From Kitasatospora cheerisanensis KCTC 2395 (GTDB taxonomy: Bacteria; Actinomycetota; Actinomycetes; Streptomycetales; Streptomycetaceae): a stretch of 64,000 bases of DNA. The translations under genes and the position numbers were made by a program. Shown in pieces: positions 36,804 to 47,658 of this stretch (positions are counted from its first letter, which is position 1; the number at the start of each line of letters is the position of its first letter). Under the pieces are notes generated by a model. It did not search any database. It was given only the letters and a program-made list of their open reading frames with translations, and was not told the origin of the DNA. The stretch covers positions 5,220,912 through 5,284,911 of the forward strand of contig NZ_KK853997.1 of assembly GCF_000696185.1 (NCBI RefSeq), written 5' to 3'.

Positions 36804-39115
36804 TGCGGGTTCCTCCGAACCGTGAGGAGGTGGGCCGGCCCGGAAGAGGGATCGAGCCGGACGTAGTTGTGACGGCCCCAGGCGTAGGTCGCGCCGGTCA
36901 GCTCGTCGTGCACCGTCAGCGGCCCCGGCACGTCGAGCGTCACCGTGGCCTCCTGGACGTGGTGCGGGTCCAGGTTGACCACGCAGATCACCTGGTCCTC
37001 CAGGCCGTCCTCGGTGACGGCGGTCTTGGAGAACGCGAGGATCCGCTCGTTGTCGACGGAGTGGAAGCGCAGGTCCCGCAGCTGCTGGAGCGCGGGATGC
37101 CGACGGCGCAGCCGGTTCAGGGCGGTCAGCAGCGGCGCGAGGGTGTCCTGCCGGGACCAGTCGCGCGGCCGCAGTTCGTACTTCTCCGAGTGCAGGTACT
37201 CCTCCGAGCCGGGCTTCGCGGGCTCGTTCTCGAACAGCTCGAAGCCCGCGTACACCCCGAAGGTCGGCGACAGCGCGGCCGCCAGCACCGCGCGCACCGC
37301 GAACGCCGCCGGCCCGCCGGTCTGCAGGTACTCGGGCAGGATGTCCGGGGTGTTGGCGAAGAAGTTCGGCCGCATGTACGCGGCGGCGTCGCCCGCCAGC
37401 TCGGTCAGGTACTCGGTCAGTTCGGCCTTGGTGTTGCGCCAGGTGAAGTACGTGTAGGACTGGTGGAAGCCGATCTTGCCCAGGGTGTGCATCATCGCCG
37501 GGCGGGTGAACGCCTCCGCCAGGAACAACACGTCCGGGTCGGTGCGGGCGATGTCCGCGAGCACCTTCTCCCAGAAGTTCACCGGCTTGGTGTGCGGGTT
37601 GTCGACGCGGAAGATCCGCACCCCGTGGCCCATCCAGAACCGCAGGATCCGCACCGTCTCGCGGACGATCCCGTCGAAGTCCTGGTCGAAGTTGACGGGG
37701 TAGATGTCCTGGTACTTCTTCGGCGGGTTCTCCGCGTACGCGACGGTGCCGTCCGCGCGGTGGCTGAACCACTCCGGGTGCTTGTGCACCCACGGGTGGT
37801 CAGGCGAGCACTGCAGCGCGAAGTCCAGCGCCACCTCCAGGCCCAGCGCGCCCGCCTCCGCCACGAAGTGGTCGAAGTCCTCCAGGGTGCCCAGGTCCGG
37901 GTGGACCGCGTCGTGCCCGCCCTCCGGGGAGCCGATCGCCCACGGCGAGCCGACGTCCCGCGGACCCGCCGTCAGGGAGTTGTCCGGGCCCTTGCGGTGG
38001 GCCCGCCCGATCGGGTGGATCGGCGGCAGGTACACCACGTCGAAACCCATCGCGGCGACAGCGGGCAGCCGCTCGGCGGCCGTCCGGAAGGTGCCGGAGA
38101 CCGGTGCCTCCACCCCGTTCGGGTCGACCACCGCGCCCTCCGAGCGCGGGAAGAACTCGTACCAGGCGCCGAACAGCGCCCGCTTGCGGTCCACCTGGAG
38201 CGGCTGCGGACGGGTCGACGAGACCAGCTCGCGCAGCGGGAAGCGGGCCAGCAGCGCCGTCACCTCCGGGACCAGCGCCGCCGCGTAGCGGCTCAGCGGC
38301 GGCAGGCCCGGGTCGCGCAGCGCGTCCACCGCGGCCAGCACCTGGGCCCGGCCGTCCTTCTTCGGCACCCCGGCGGCCGCCCGCTCCAGCAGCTGGGCGC
38401 CCTCCTCCAGCACCAGCGCGGTGTCGATCCCGGCCGGCAGCTTCACCGCCGCGTGCTTGCGCCAGGTCGCCACCGGGTCGCTCCACGCCTCCACCAGGTA
38501 CGACCAGCGGCCCGGCGCGGTCGGCGTGACGTACGCCCCCCAGCGGTCGCTGCCCTCGGACAGCTCGCGCATCGGCGTCCACGGGCCGGACCGGCCGCGC
38601 GGGTCGCGCAGCACCACATTGGCCCCCACCGCGTCGTGGCCCTCCCGGAACACCGTGGCGGAGACCAGAAAGCGTTCCCCCTCCACGGCCTTGGCCGGAC
38701 GCCGGCCGGCGTCGACGAGCGGGGTCACGTCAAGGACGGGGATGCGGCCGATCACGGTGTCGCTCTCTGTCGTGGTGCGGGTGGGGCGGGCCGGCCGGGC
38801 GGCCGCGGCGCGCTTCGCGGACGGGCGCGCCGCGGGCTCGCGGCCGTCCGACGGGGTGTCAGGTGTGCTCGCCGCCGGGGTGGTCGTGGCGGACGCGGCG
38901 CCAGTGGCTGCGCCGGCTGCCGCGGACCTGACGGTGGTGGTCCGTTTCGACGCGGCCTTGCGCGGGGTGCCCGCGGCGCGCTTCGCGGCCGGTGCGGCCG
39001 CCCGCCTGCGGGCCGCCGCGGTGCGCGGGGCCGGCACCGGGGGCTCCCCGGTCGACGGTCCGTCAGGGGTGTGGTCCGTCGGCACCGTGGACTGGTCCCG
39101 CGTGTCGCCGTGCAT
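36800..39115 (-). CDS. glgE: alpha-1,4-glucan:maltose-1-phosphate maltosyltransferase
   Basis: A 771-residue GH13_3 enzyme that extends alpha-glucan from maltose-1-phosphate. The core starts near residue 110 (VIGRIPVLDVTPLVDAGRRPAKAVEGE) and contains VVYLPPIHPIGRAHRKGPNN-type (here KGPDN), VRIFRVDNPHTKPVNFWEKV (nucleophile Asp) and VLFLAEAFTRPAMMHTLGKIGF (acid/base Glu). The first 105 residues are a Lys/Ala/Thr/Pro-rich extension beyond the usual length of about 670. ATG at 39115 has a GCAGGAG site six bases away. It is coupled to treS. Confidence 0.95.
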
Positions 39116-39754
39116 GCCAAGCTCCTGCCCGAGATCGGCGGCAGCTCTCCCGGCGGGCGACGCCGGGAGAGTACCGGGAGGACTGCTGGGTGAGGAAGGA
39201 CGCGCGGCCGGTGTCGGCGCCGCGCCGCCGGGCCCGCCCACCCCGCCCGCGCGGCCGCCGCAGCGACGCCCGCAGCGCCGGACGCGCGTGACCCGGCGCA
39301 CGTCGCTCGGTGCACGCCCCCGCATGACCCAACTCACCGGAAAACGACCGGCCGGGGAACAAGGACACGCGAAGACACGGCTACTGGGGCCGAATGGGCT
39401 AAAGGAGGTGAGGGCTCGTCGAACCGGAACAGCACCGGCCGGAGGCAGCGGGCGACGACCGACCGATCGTGCACCGGTGGCACCCACGACCTTGTTGCAT
39501 CCTCGCATTCCGGGCAAGGGCTACGGGCGGGTAGGCGCGCGGTTTCAGCCGGTATGCAGCGACGGAACAGGCACCCGCTACACCTCCGTCCTCAGAAGTT
39601 CACACCCGACGGCGCGTCCGTTCCCAGCCTGCGCCCCCCGTGCGCCGGTATTTGCCACCACGCGCCCGAAACGATCTCAACGCTGCTCCGAACGGGTGTG
39701 GCGACCGCAAGTTGACGCCCTGTCAGGCCCGCACCCGGGTCTACGCTTCAAGTC
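39116..39754. promoter_or_regulatory. divergent glgE / glgP promoter region
   Basis: A 639-base gap. On the glgE side the leader contains a perfect 11-bp hairpin (39144-39154 with 39160-39170), about 29 bases before the ATG and just ahead of the ribosome site. On the glgP side a TACGCT hexamer (39742-39747) lies 7 bases before the GTG, fitting a leaderless start. An AAAGGAGGTGA sequence near 39400 resembles an ideal ribosome site but precedes no convincing gene. Confidence 0.45.
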
Positions 39755-42436
39755 GTGAAGGCAATTCGCAGGTTCACCGTCCGCACCGTCCTGCCCGAAC
39801 AACTGCAGCCACTGCACGAGCTCGCGCTGAACCTCCGCTGGTCCTGGCACCCCGAGACCAGGGAACTGTTCCGCTCCGTCGACCCGGACGTCTGGGCCGC
39901 CGTCGGGGAGGACCCGGTCCGCCTGCTCGGCGAAGTGCCCGCCGCCCGGCTGGCCGCCCTGGCCACCGACCGGCGCTTCCTGCGCCGGCTCGGCGACCTG
40001 GCCGACGACCTGCGCGACTACCTCACCGGCCCGCGCTGGTACCAGTCCGCGAACGACCTCGGCGACGCGCTGCCCGCCGGCATCGCCTACTTCTCGCCCG
40101 AGTACGGCATCGCCGCCGCCCTCCCGCAGTACTCCGGCGGCCTCGGCATCCTGGCCGGCGACCACCTCAAGGCCGCCTCCGACCTCGGCGTCCCCGTCAT
40201 CGGCGTCGGCCTCTTCTACCGGCACGGCTACTTCCGGCAGTCCCTCAGCCGGGACGGCTGGCAGCAGGAGCGCTACCCCCTGCTCGACCCCGACGCGCTC
40301 GCCGTCACCCTGCTCCGCGAGGCCGACGCGACCCCCTGCCGGATCGACCTCGCCCTGCCCGGCGGCCGCACCCTCGCCGCCCAGGTCTGGCGCGCCCAGG
40401 TCGGCCGGGTTCCGCTGCTGCTGCTCGACTCCGACATCGAGGCCAACACCCCCGCCGAACGCGACGTCACCGACCGGCTCTACGGCGGCGGCAGCGAACA
40501 CCGGCTGCTGCAGGAAATACTGCTCGGCATCGGCGGCGTCCGCGCCGTCCGCACCTACTGCCGCCTCACCGGCCACCCCGAACCCGAGGTGTTCCACACC
40601 AACGAGGGCCACGCCGGCTTCCTCGGCCTCGAACGGATCGCCGAACTCACCACCGCCCACCCCGGCCTCGGCTTCGCCGACGCCCTCGAAGCCGTCCGGG
40701 CCGGCACCGTCTTCACCACCCACACGCCCGTCCCCGCCGGCATCGACCGCTTCGACCGGGAGCTGATCGCCCGTCACTTCGGCGGCGACGCCGCCCTGCC
40801 CGGCGTCCCCGTCGACCAGGTGCTCGCCCTCGGCGCCGAGAACTGGGCCGGCGGCGATCCCAAGCTGTTCAACATGGCCGCGATGGGCCTGCGGCTCGCC
40901 CAGCGCGCCAACGGCGTCTCCACCCTGCACGGGGCCGTCAGCCGGGAGATGTTCCGCGGCCTGTGGCCCGGCTTCGACGCGCCCGAGGTCCCGATCACCT
41001 CCATCACCAACGGCGTGCACGCCCCCACCTGGATCGACCCCGCCGTGGTCCGGCTCGGCGCCACCGAGATCGGCCAGGAACGCGCCGAGGAAGCGATGGC
41101 CGTCGGCACCGCGAGCCAGTGGACCGGCCTCGAACGGATCGGCAACTCCGAGGTCTGGGAACTGCGCCGCACCCTGCGCGCCCAACTCGTCGACGAGGCC
41201 CGCAGGCGGCTGCGCGCCTCCTGGCAGCAGCGCGGCGCCGGCGAGGCCGAACTCGGCTGGACCGGCGCGGTGCTCGACCCCGACGTCCTCACCATCGGCT
41301 TCGCCCGGCGCGTCCCGTCCTACAAGCGGCTCACCCTGATGCTCCGCGACCCGGTGCGGCTGCGCGCCCTGCTGCTGCACCCCGAACGGCCCGTGCAGAT
41401 CGTCGTCGCCGGCAAGGCGCACCCCGCCGACGACGGCGGGAAGCGACTCATCCAGCACCTGGTGGCCTTCGCGGACGACCCCGCCGTCCGGCACCGGATC
41501 GTCTTCCTGCCCGACTACGACATGGCGATGGCCAAGGCCCTCTACCCCGGCTGCGACGTCTGGCTGAACAACCCGCTCCGCCCGCTCGAAGCCTGCGGCA
41601 CCTCCGGCATGAAGGCCGCGCTCAACGGCTGCCTCAACCTGTCCATCCTCGACGGCTGGTGGGACGAGTGGTACGACGGCCAGAACGGCTGGGCCATCCC
41701 CACCGCGGACGGCGGCACCGGTGAGGGCGTGCTCGACCCCGAGAGCAAGGAGGCCGAGCGGCGCGACGACATCGAGGCCGCCGCGCTCTACGACCTGATC
41801 GAGCACCAGGTGGCCGCCCGCTTCTACGACCGCGCGGCGGACGGGCTGCCGCACCGGTGGATCTCGATGGTCCGGCACACCCTGGTGACCCTGGGGCCGA
41901 AGGTGCTGGCCGGACGGATGGTCCGGGAGTACGTCGAGCGGCTCTACGTACCGGCGGCGGAGGCCCGGCGGCGGCTGGCCGGCGAGGCCTCCGACCACGC
42001 CGGCGCGAAAGCCCTGGCGGGCTGGAAGGCGACCGTCCGCGACGCGTGGCCGTCCGTCCGGGTCGAACACGTCGAGGCGGACGGGGTCGGGGAGGCCCAG
42101 GAACTCGGCGCGACGCTCGCCCTCCGGGTCCAGGTCGCGCTCGGACGGCTCCGGCCGGAGGACGTCGAGGTCCAGGTCGTCTCCGGGCGGGTCGACGAGA
42201 GCGACCGGATCTCCGAGGCGACGACCTTGGCGTTGAAGCCGGCCTCCGGCTCCGGCGGGACCGACCTGGACGGGCGGGTGCGGTACGAGGGCCACCTCGA
42301 ACTCTCGCGCACCGGGCCGTTCGGGTACACGGTCCGCGTCCTCCCGGCGCACCCCCGGCTCGCCTCCAGTGCGGAACTGGGCCTGGTGGCGGTACCGGTG
42401 GAGCCGGGAGGGCTGGAGGCGGGGGTGCTGCGCTGA
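39755..42436 (+). CDS. glgP: alpha-glucan phosphorylase
   Basis: An 893-residue GT35 enzyme that releases glucose-1-phosphate from alpha-glucan. The N-terminal DUF3417 segment (MKAIRRFTVRTVLPEQLQPLHELALNLRWSWHPETRELF) marks the actinobacterial short type. The core contains IAYFSPEYGIAAALPQYSGGLGILAGDHLKAASDLGVP, FHTNEGHAGFL, FTTHTPVPAG and the PLP-lysine region EACGTSGMKAALNG. The C-terminal 120 residues form a beta-rich tail. It is divergent from glgE, so synthesis and breakdown share an intergenic region. Confidence 0.96.
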   Translation: MKAIRRFTVRTVLPEQLQPLHELALNLRWSWHPETRELFRSVDPDVWAAVGEDPVRLLGEVPAARLAALATDRRFLRRLGDLADDLRDYLTGPRWYQSANDLGDALPAGIAYFSPEYGIAAALPQYSGGLGILAGDHLKAASDLGVPVIGVGLFYRHGYFRQSLSRDGWQQERYPLLDPDALAVTLLREADATPCRIDLALPGGRTLAAQVWRAQVGRVPLLLLDSDIEANTPAERDVTDRLYGGGSEHRLLQEILLGIGGVRAVRTYCRLTGHPEPEVFHTNEGHAGFLGLERIAELTTAHPGLGFADALEAVRAGTVFTTHTPVPAGIDRFDRELIARHFGGDAALPGVPVDQVLALGAENWAGGDPKLFNMAAMGLRLAQRANGVSTLHGAVSREMFRGLWPGFDAPEVPITSITNGVHAPTWIDPAVVRLGATEIGQERAEEAMAVGTASQWTGLERIGNSEVWELRRTLRAQLVDEARRRLRASWQQRGAGEAELGWTGAVLDPDVLTIGFARRVPSYKRLTLMLRDPVRLRALLLHPERPVQIVVAGKAHPADDGGKRLIQHLVAFADDPAVRHRIVFLPDYDMAMAKALYPGCDVWLNNPLRPLEACGTSGMKAALNGCLNLSILDGWWDEWYDGQNGWAIPTADGGTGEGVLDPESKEAERRDDIEAAALYDLIEHQVAARFYDRAADGLPHRWISMVRHTLVTLGPKVLAGRMVREYVERLYVPAAEARRRLAGEASDHAGAKALAGWKATVRDAWPSVRVEHVEADGVGEAQELGATLALRVQVALGRLRPEDVEVQVVSGRVDESDRISEATTLALKPASGSGGTDLDGRVRYEGHLELSRTGPFGYTVRVLPAHPRLASSAELGLVAVPVEPGGLEAGVLR

Positions 42437-42540
42437 CGGTGCTTCAGGGGAACGGCGGGTGGTGGCGGACGTCAAGGCGGGGACCCGAAACCACGGGACC
42501 TTCTGCGCCCCGTTGATCCTCCGCAGACACGGCCTCGCCG

Positions 42541-42630
42541 TTCCCCGAGCCCCTGGCGGGGCTCTCGCCGTTCCCCGAGCCCCTGGCGGGGCTCTCGCCG
42601 TTCCCCGAGCCCCTGGCGGGGCTCTCGCCG
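42541..42630. repeat. three perfect tandem 30-bp repeats, each with a hairpin
   Basis: The unit is exactly repeated at 42541-42570, 42571-42600 and 42601-42630, with 7 matching bases before and 5 after. Each unit holds the stem-loop AGCCCCTGGCGGGGCT. It sits in the 199-base gap between the convergent glgP and ABC transporter genes, where a terminator is expected, and ends 6 bases before the ABC gene stop. Confidence 0.9.
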
Positions 42631-42635
42631 TTCCC

Positions 42636-44356
42636 TCAGCTCTGCCAGGAGTGCCAGAGGCGGGCGTAGGGGCCGTCGGTGGTGAGGAGGGCGGCGTGGG
42701 GGCCGAGGTCGGTGAGGCGGCCTTGGGCGAGGACGGCCACGCGGTCGGCGTCGTGGGCGGTGTGGAGGCGATGGGCGATGGCGATGACGGTGCGGCCGGT
42801 GAGGGTGGCGGCCAGGGCGCGTTCGGTGTCGCGGGCGGCGGTGGGGTCGAGCAGGGCGGTGGCCTCGTCGAGGATCAGGGTGTGGGGGTCGGCCAGGATG
42901 ACGCGGGCGAGGGCGAGTTGCTGGGCCTGCGCGCCGTCGAGCCGGGTGGTGGAGCCGAGGTCGGTGTCGAGGCCGTCGGGGAGGTCGTGGCGCCAGCCGA
43001 CGGCGTCCAGTGCGGCCGTGAGGGCGGGGTCGTCGGCGTCGGGGCGGCGATCCGCAGGTTGTCGCGGAGGGTGCCGAGGAAGACGTGGTGCTCCTGGGTG
43101 ACCAGGACGACCTGACGGCGCAGCCGATCGGGGGAGAGGTCGGCGAGCGGGACGCCGCCGACGGTGATGGTGCCGGTGCGCGGGCGGTCGATGCCGGCCA
43201 GCAGGCGGCCGAGGGTGGTCTTGCCGGAGCCCGAGGGGCCGACGACGGCGAGCCGCTCGCCGGGGCGGAGGTCGAGGTCGAGGCCGTGCAGGACGTCCGG
43301 TCCGTCGGGGTAGGCGTAGCGGACGCCGGTGACCCGGATCCGGTCGTCGGCGGGTTCGGGCGCGGTGGCCGGGGCGGGAGCGGGGGCGGTGGCGAGGCCC
43401 TCGACGCGGGCGTACGCGGCGGTGCTGCTCTGCACGGACTCCAGCAGGACGACGATGCTGTCGAGCGGTTCCTCGATGCGCCGCAGGTACAGGACGGCGG
43501 CGACGGCCGCGCCCAGGCTGACGGTGTGGTGGGCGACCAGCACGGCGCCGAGCGGGAGGACCAGGACGACGGGCAGGGTGTAGGAGAGGTTGATGACGGC
43601 GAAGAAGCGCAGCCGCAGGTGGAGGGTGCGCAGCCGGGCGCGGTTGGCGGTGTCGATGGCGCGGTGGCCGGCGTCGAGGCGCTGCTCGCCGAGGCCGAGG
43701 GCGTCGATGGTGCGGGCGCCGTTCGCGGTGGCGGAGAGGGTCTCGGCGAGGCCGGCGCTGCCGGCCCGGTCGGCGAGGTAGGCGGCGCGGGCGCGGCGCA
43801 GGTACCAGCGGGCGCCGAGGGAGATGCCGACGACCCCGAGGAGGCCGCAACTGCCCAGCAGGGGGCTGACGGTGAGGATCGCGCCGAGGATGAACAGGGA
43901 CTGGGCGGCGGCCACGAAGAGTTCCGGCCCGGCGTCCCGGAGGGTCTCGCCGACGGAGGTGGCGTCGGTGGTGCCGCGCGAGGTGAGGTCGCCGGTGCCG
44001 GCGCGTTCGGCGGTGGCGGCGGGCAGCGCGAGGACCCGGTCGAGGAGTTGTTCGCGGACCCGGGCGGCGGCCCGCTCGCCGAACCGGTGGGCGAGGTAGC
44101 GGGCCTGGCGATTGGTCAGGATCTGGGCGGCGGCGCAGCCGAGCAGCAGCAGGCCGAGCCGGTCGATGTCGGCGGTGGTGGCGCCGTGGGTGACCCGGTC
44201 GATGATCCGGCCGAGCAGCCAGGGGCCGGCCAGGCCGAGCAGGGCGGCGAGGCCGTTGAGGGCGAGGACGGCGGCGAAGGCGCGGCCGTCCGCGCGGACG
44301 AGCCGGGCGGCGGCCTGCCGGACCTGGCGGGTGGTGGCGATCGGCAGGGTGCTCAT
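42636..44356 (-). pseudogene. ABC exporter half (permease-ATPase), frameshifted
   Basis: The coding signal runs in one frame from 44356 to about 43041 and continues in another to 42636. The first part has the N-terminal membrane domain and Walker A (GPSGSGKTT), ending LRDNLRIAAP. The second continues DADDPALTAALDAVGW, with signature LDGAQAQQ, Walker B LILDEAT and switch AIAHRLH. Adding one base to the run at 43041-43044 joins the frames to a full-length protein of about 573 residues. It overlaps the partner gene by 4 bases. It is either a real frameshift or an assembly error. Confidence 0.8.
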
Positions 44357-46073
44357 CGGGCCTCCTCCGTGGCGGGGCCGGGGCCGCGGGTGACGAGGGC
44401 GCGGTAGCCGGGCTGGGTGCGGAGCAGTTCGCGGTGGGTGCCGCTGGCGGCGACCTTGCCGTCCACCAGGTAGTGGACGGTGTCGGCCTGGTCGAGCAGC
44501 AGCGGGGAGGTGCTGGTGAGGGCGGTGGTGCGGCCGGCGCGGGCGGCGCGGAGTCCGGCGGCCATCGCGGCCTCGGTGTGGGCGTCCACCGCGGAGGTCG
44601 GTTCGACGGCCAGCAGGACGTCCGGGTCGGCGGTCAACGCGCGGGCCAGGCGCAGCCGTTGGCGCTGCCCGCCGGAGAGGTTGCGGCCGTCGGCGGCGAT
44701 CGGGGCGTCGAGCCGGCCGCCCAGTGAGCTGAGGACGTCGTGGGCGGCGGCGGATTCGAGGGCGGCGAGCAGGGTGTGGTCGGGGGCGTCGGTGCGGCCG
44801 CGGACGGTCTCGCGGAGGGTGCCGGCGAACAGGGCGGCCTCGTTCTCGGCGAGGGTGATCCGGGCCCGGACGTCGGCGAGCGGCAGGTCGGCGAGCGGGG
44901 TGTCGCCCCAGTCCGCGGTGGTGGCGGGCCGAGGCGGGCGAGGCGTTCGGCGACGGCGGCGCTGTCGGCGGGGCGGGCCGCGGCGAGCACGGTGAGTTCG
45001 CCGGGGGCGAGCCGGACGCCGGACTCGTGGTCGGTCAACCCGGCGTCCGCGGCGGGGAGTCGGGCGGTGCCGAGGTCCGGGTCGGGCGGCAGGTTGAGGA
45101 AGTCGGTGATCCGGCGGGCGCAGACCAGGGCGCGGCCGATGTCCTGGCTGTTCTCGATCAGGAAGTACACCGGGGCGACCAGGACAGCGGCGTACGCGAA
45201 CACCGCGGTGAGCTGACCGGGCGTCAGCTGCCCTTCGGCGGTGAGCCGGGCGCCGAGCCAGGTGACGGCGGCCAGCAGCAGGACGGGCAGTCCGCCGCCG
45301 AGGGCCTGGATCCAGCTGACGGCGGCGCCGACCCGGTAGCCCTCGGCGCGCAGCGCCTGCGAGTCGGCGCGGTAGCGGGCCGCGAACTCGTCCTTGCCGC
45401 CGAGGCCGTTCAGCACCCGGAGGCCGCCGGCGAGGTCCTCGAAGCGGGCGGTCAGCCGGCCCTGGTGGTCGCGGAAGCGGTGCTCGGCGAGCTGCTGGCG
45501 GGCCAGCAGCGGACGGAGCGCCAGGGCGAGGACCGGCAGGCCGAGCAGGACGGTGAGGGCCAGCAGCGGCGAGAGGGTGAGCAGGATCGCGGCGACCGTC
45601 AGGTAGCAGACCACCGCGCCGACGCCGGGGCCGATGAAGGTGAGCGCCATGGCGATCCGGGACACGTCGGAGATGCCGATGGTGACGACCTCGCCGGCCG
45701 CGACCTGGCGGGGCAGCGCGGCGCCGAGCCGGACGCTGTGCCGCAGCACCGCGGCGATGGTGCGGAAGGACGCGTCGTTGCGGACCATCGTCATGGTGCG
45801 GTGCCGGCACCAGGCGAGGACCAGGTTCAGCAGGCCGAAGGCGAGCATCGCCGCGGACCAGCCGAGCACCGCGCCCGTCCGGCCCGGCCGCAGACCGTCG
45901 TCGACGGCCCGGGAGAGCAGGTAGGGCTGGACGGTGAGGCCGAGCATCCAGCTGGTGCCGTAGAAGGTGCCGGCCAGCGAGCGGCGGCGCTGGCTGAGTA
46001 CCAGCCAGCAGAGGAAGCGGAGCGGGCTGCGGGCGTCGGGGGAGCCGGGTCGGCCGGCGGGCGGGTCGTCCAC
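44353..46073 (-). pseudogene. ABC exporter half with degenerate ATPase, frameshifted
   Basis: One frame from 46073 to about 44927 encodes a six-helix membrane domain and the start of the ATPase (RLAPGELTVLAAARPADSAAVAERLARLG). Another frame, to 44353, completes it (PATTADWGDTPLADLPLADVRARI, LSGGQRQRLRLARAL, VLLAVEPTSAVD, TALTSTSP). One base added to the run at 44926-44928 restores a protein of about 573 residues. Walker A lacks GK(S/T), Walker B has Val for Asp and the switch His is absent, but the LSGGQ signature is intact. It pairs with the downstream half to make a heterodimer. Confidence 0.8.
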
Positions 46074-46132
46074 GGACCGAGGCTAGAGGCCGGTGCCGGA
46101 CCGGGTCGATCGATTTCCGCCCGGGTACGGGT

Positions 46133-46160
46133 CGGGCCCCGGCGGTGTCGCCGGGGCCCG
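46133..46160 (-). terminator. hairpin terminator
   Basis: A perfect 12-bp stem (46133-46144 with 46149-46160) and 4-base loop just past the stop of the secreted-protein gene on the minus strand. Confidence 0.8.
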
Positions 46161-46168
46161 AAAGTGCG

Positions 46169-47545
46169 TCAGTTGACGCCGAACCAGTAGTACGTGTCGG
46201 CGAGTTGGACGCCGTCCTTGGTGGTGGCGTGCACCACCAGGTAGTACCAGCCGCTGTACGGCGGGGTCCAGGTGACGTCCAGCTCGCCCTTCTTGCCGGC
46301 GGGGACGGTGGTGGGCGCGTCGCTCCAGCCGAAGGCGTAGGTGTAGCTGGCGATCTGCGAGGTCTCGGTCTTCGGCGCGAAGTGGAAGCTGCCGGGGGCG
46401 GCCGGGCTGCTGGTGTTGGCCGGGAACTGGGCGGAGGTCACCGTGGTGGTGGTGTCCGTCTCGTCGCGCCACCAGTTGCGCTGGCTGGTCCAGCCGTTGG
46501 CGCTGAGGGAGGAGACCGTCATGGTCTCGCCCGGCGCCAGGGAGAGCGTGGTGGTGGCGACGCCGCTCGGCTCGGCGGGGAGCACGACCGGGTCGTCGCT
46601 GCCGAAGCGGGTGATGGTGTAGCTGACCACCGGACTGGCGGCCTGCACGCCGGCGTCCGGCGTGAACTTGAAGGTGGCCGGCTTGCCGTAGGGGGCGTTC
46701 GACAGCTTGGTGATCTTCGGGGCGTCGACGTTGATCCGGAACCGGTAGTGGTAGGTCGGCGACGGGTTCATCGCCCGGTCGACGCTGCGGACGTACAGGT
46801 CCTGGATCCAGCTGGGGCTGGGGGGCATCAGATCGACCGAGGCGGTGCCGCCGAGGGTGTCGGCGCGGACCGCGGACCTCGGGCCGTCGAAGGGGTCGTT
46901 GTAGTGCGGGATGCCGTGCTCGCCGATGTCGGCGCCGGAGACGGAGAAGACGCCGTTCCAGGAGTACTGGAAGCCGACGATGTCGGAGACGCCGTTCGAG
47001 CCGAGCTCCAGGTGGATCGGCGCGCCGCCCTGACTGGATCGGTCCTCCGGGTAGTTGGGGGAGACCACGGTCGGCGGCTGGCTCGGGAAGGTGTCGTCGG
47101 CCAGGACGTAGCAGGAGGCCGTCCAGTCGGAGGCCGCGCCGTTCGACGGGTCGACGGTGCGGGCCTGCCAGGCGTACGTCGAGCCGTCGACGAGGCCGGG
47201 CAGGTCGGCCGTCGCCTCGTAGCCCGGGGTGCTCCAGGTGCGCTCGACGGTGGCGATCTGCGTCGGGTCGGCGACCGGCCAGTACCGGAACTGCTCGGTC
47301 AGGTAGTACGCGGACGGGCTGGTGTGTCTCGGGATGCCCTCGACCGTGACGCCGCTGCCGCGGCCGGCCACCACCAGCGGCGCGTTCGGGTCCGTGGCGC
47401 ACGGCTGGTAGGCGTTGTACAGGTCGGTCGGCACGTTCGGCGTGCCCGTGGCGGCGCCGGCCGCGCCGGGGACGAGCAGTGCCAGGGTGAGGCCGGCGCC
47501 GGCCGCCAGGGCGACGCGGGCGTGCGCTCTCGGTGAAGTCCTCAT
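46169..47545 (-). CDS. secreted protein with Ig/FnIII-like domains (paralogue 1)
   Basis: A 458-residue exported protein. The signal peptide is MRTSPRAHARVALAAGAGLTLALLVPGAAGAA. Repeated beta-sandwich-like segments follow, including YLTEQFRYWPVADPTQIATVERTW, DGSTYAWQARTVDP, GFQYSWNG and SYTYAFGWSDAP. There is no membrane anchor, sortase signal or catalytic motif that I can identify. It is clearly related to the next gene upstream. The product could be an extracellular adhesive or structural protein; I do not know its function. Confidence 0.85.
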   Translation of the reverse strand: MRTSPRAHARVALAAGAGLTLALLVPGAAGAATGTPNVPTDLYNAYQPCATDPNAPLVVAGRGSGVTVEGIPRHTSPSAYYLTEQFRYWPVADPTQIATVERTWSTPGYEATADLPGLVDGSTYAWQARTVDPSNGAASDWTASCYVLADDTFPSQPPTVVSPNYPEDRSSQGGAPIHLELGSNGVSDIVGFQYSWNGVFSVSGADIGEHGIPHYNDPFDGPRSAVRADTLGGTASVDLMPPSPSWIQDLYVRSVDRAMNPSPTYHYRFRINVDAPKITKLSNAPYGKPATFKFTPDAGVQAASPVVSYTITRFGSDDPVVLPAEPSGVATTTLSLAPGETMTVSSLSANGWTSQRNWWRDETDTTTTVTSAQFPANTSSPAAPGSFHFAPKTETSQIASYTYAFGWSDAPTTVPAGKKGELDVTWTPPYSGWYYLVVHATTKDGVQLADTYYWFGVN

Positions 47546-47658
47546 GGGTGATCCCCCTCCGTCGGAGCCCGCTCGACGCCGGAGCAGCGGTGCGGGCGCG
47601 GGAAGCGTACTGCATGCGATCGATCGCCCGGGAGGAATATTCGATTGTCCGTGCGAGG

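Noticed and set aside
39408..39758. A GTG frame after a near-perfect AAAGGAGG site, ending in a GTGA overlap with glgP
   Set aside because: The product is Arg/Pro/Thr noise with codon third positions unlike the neighbouring genes and no recognisable domain.
42541..42630. CRISPR-like array
   Set aside because: The units are directly contiguous 30-bp repeats with no variable spacers.
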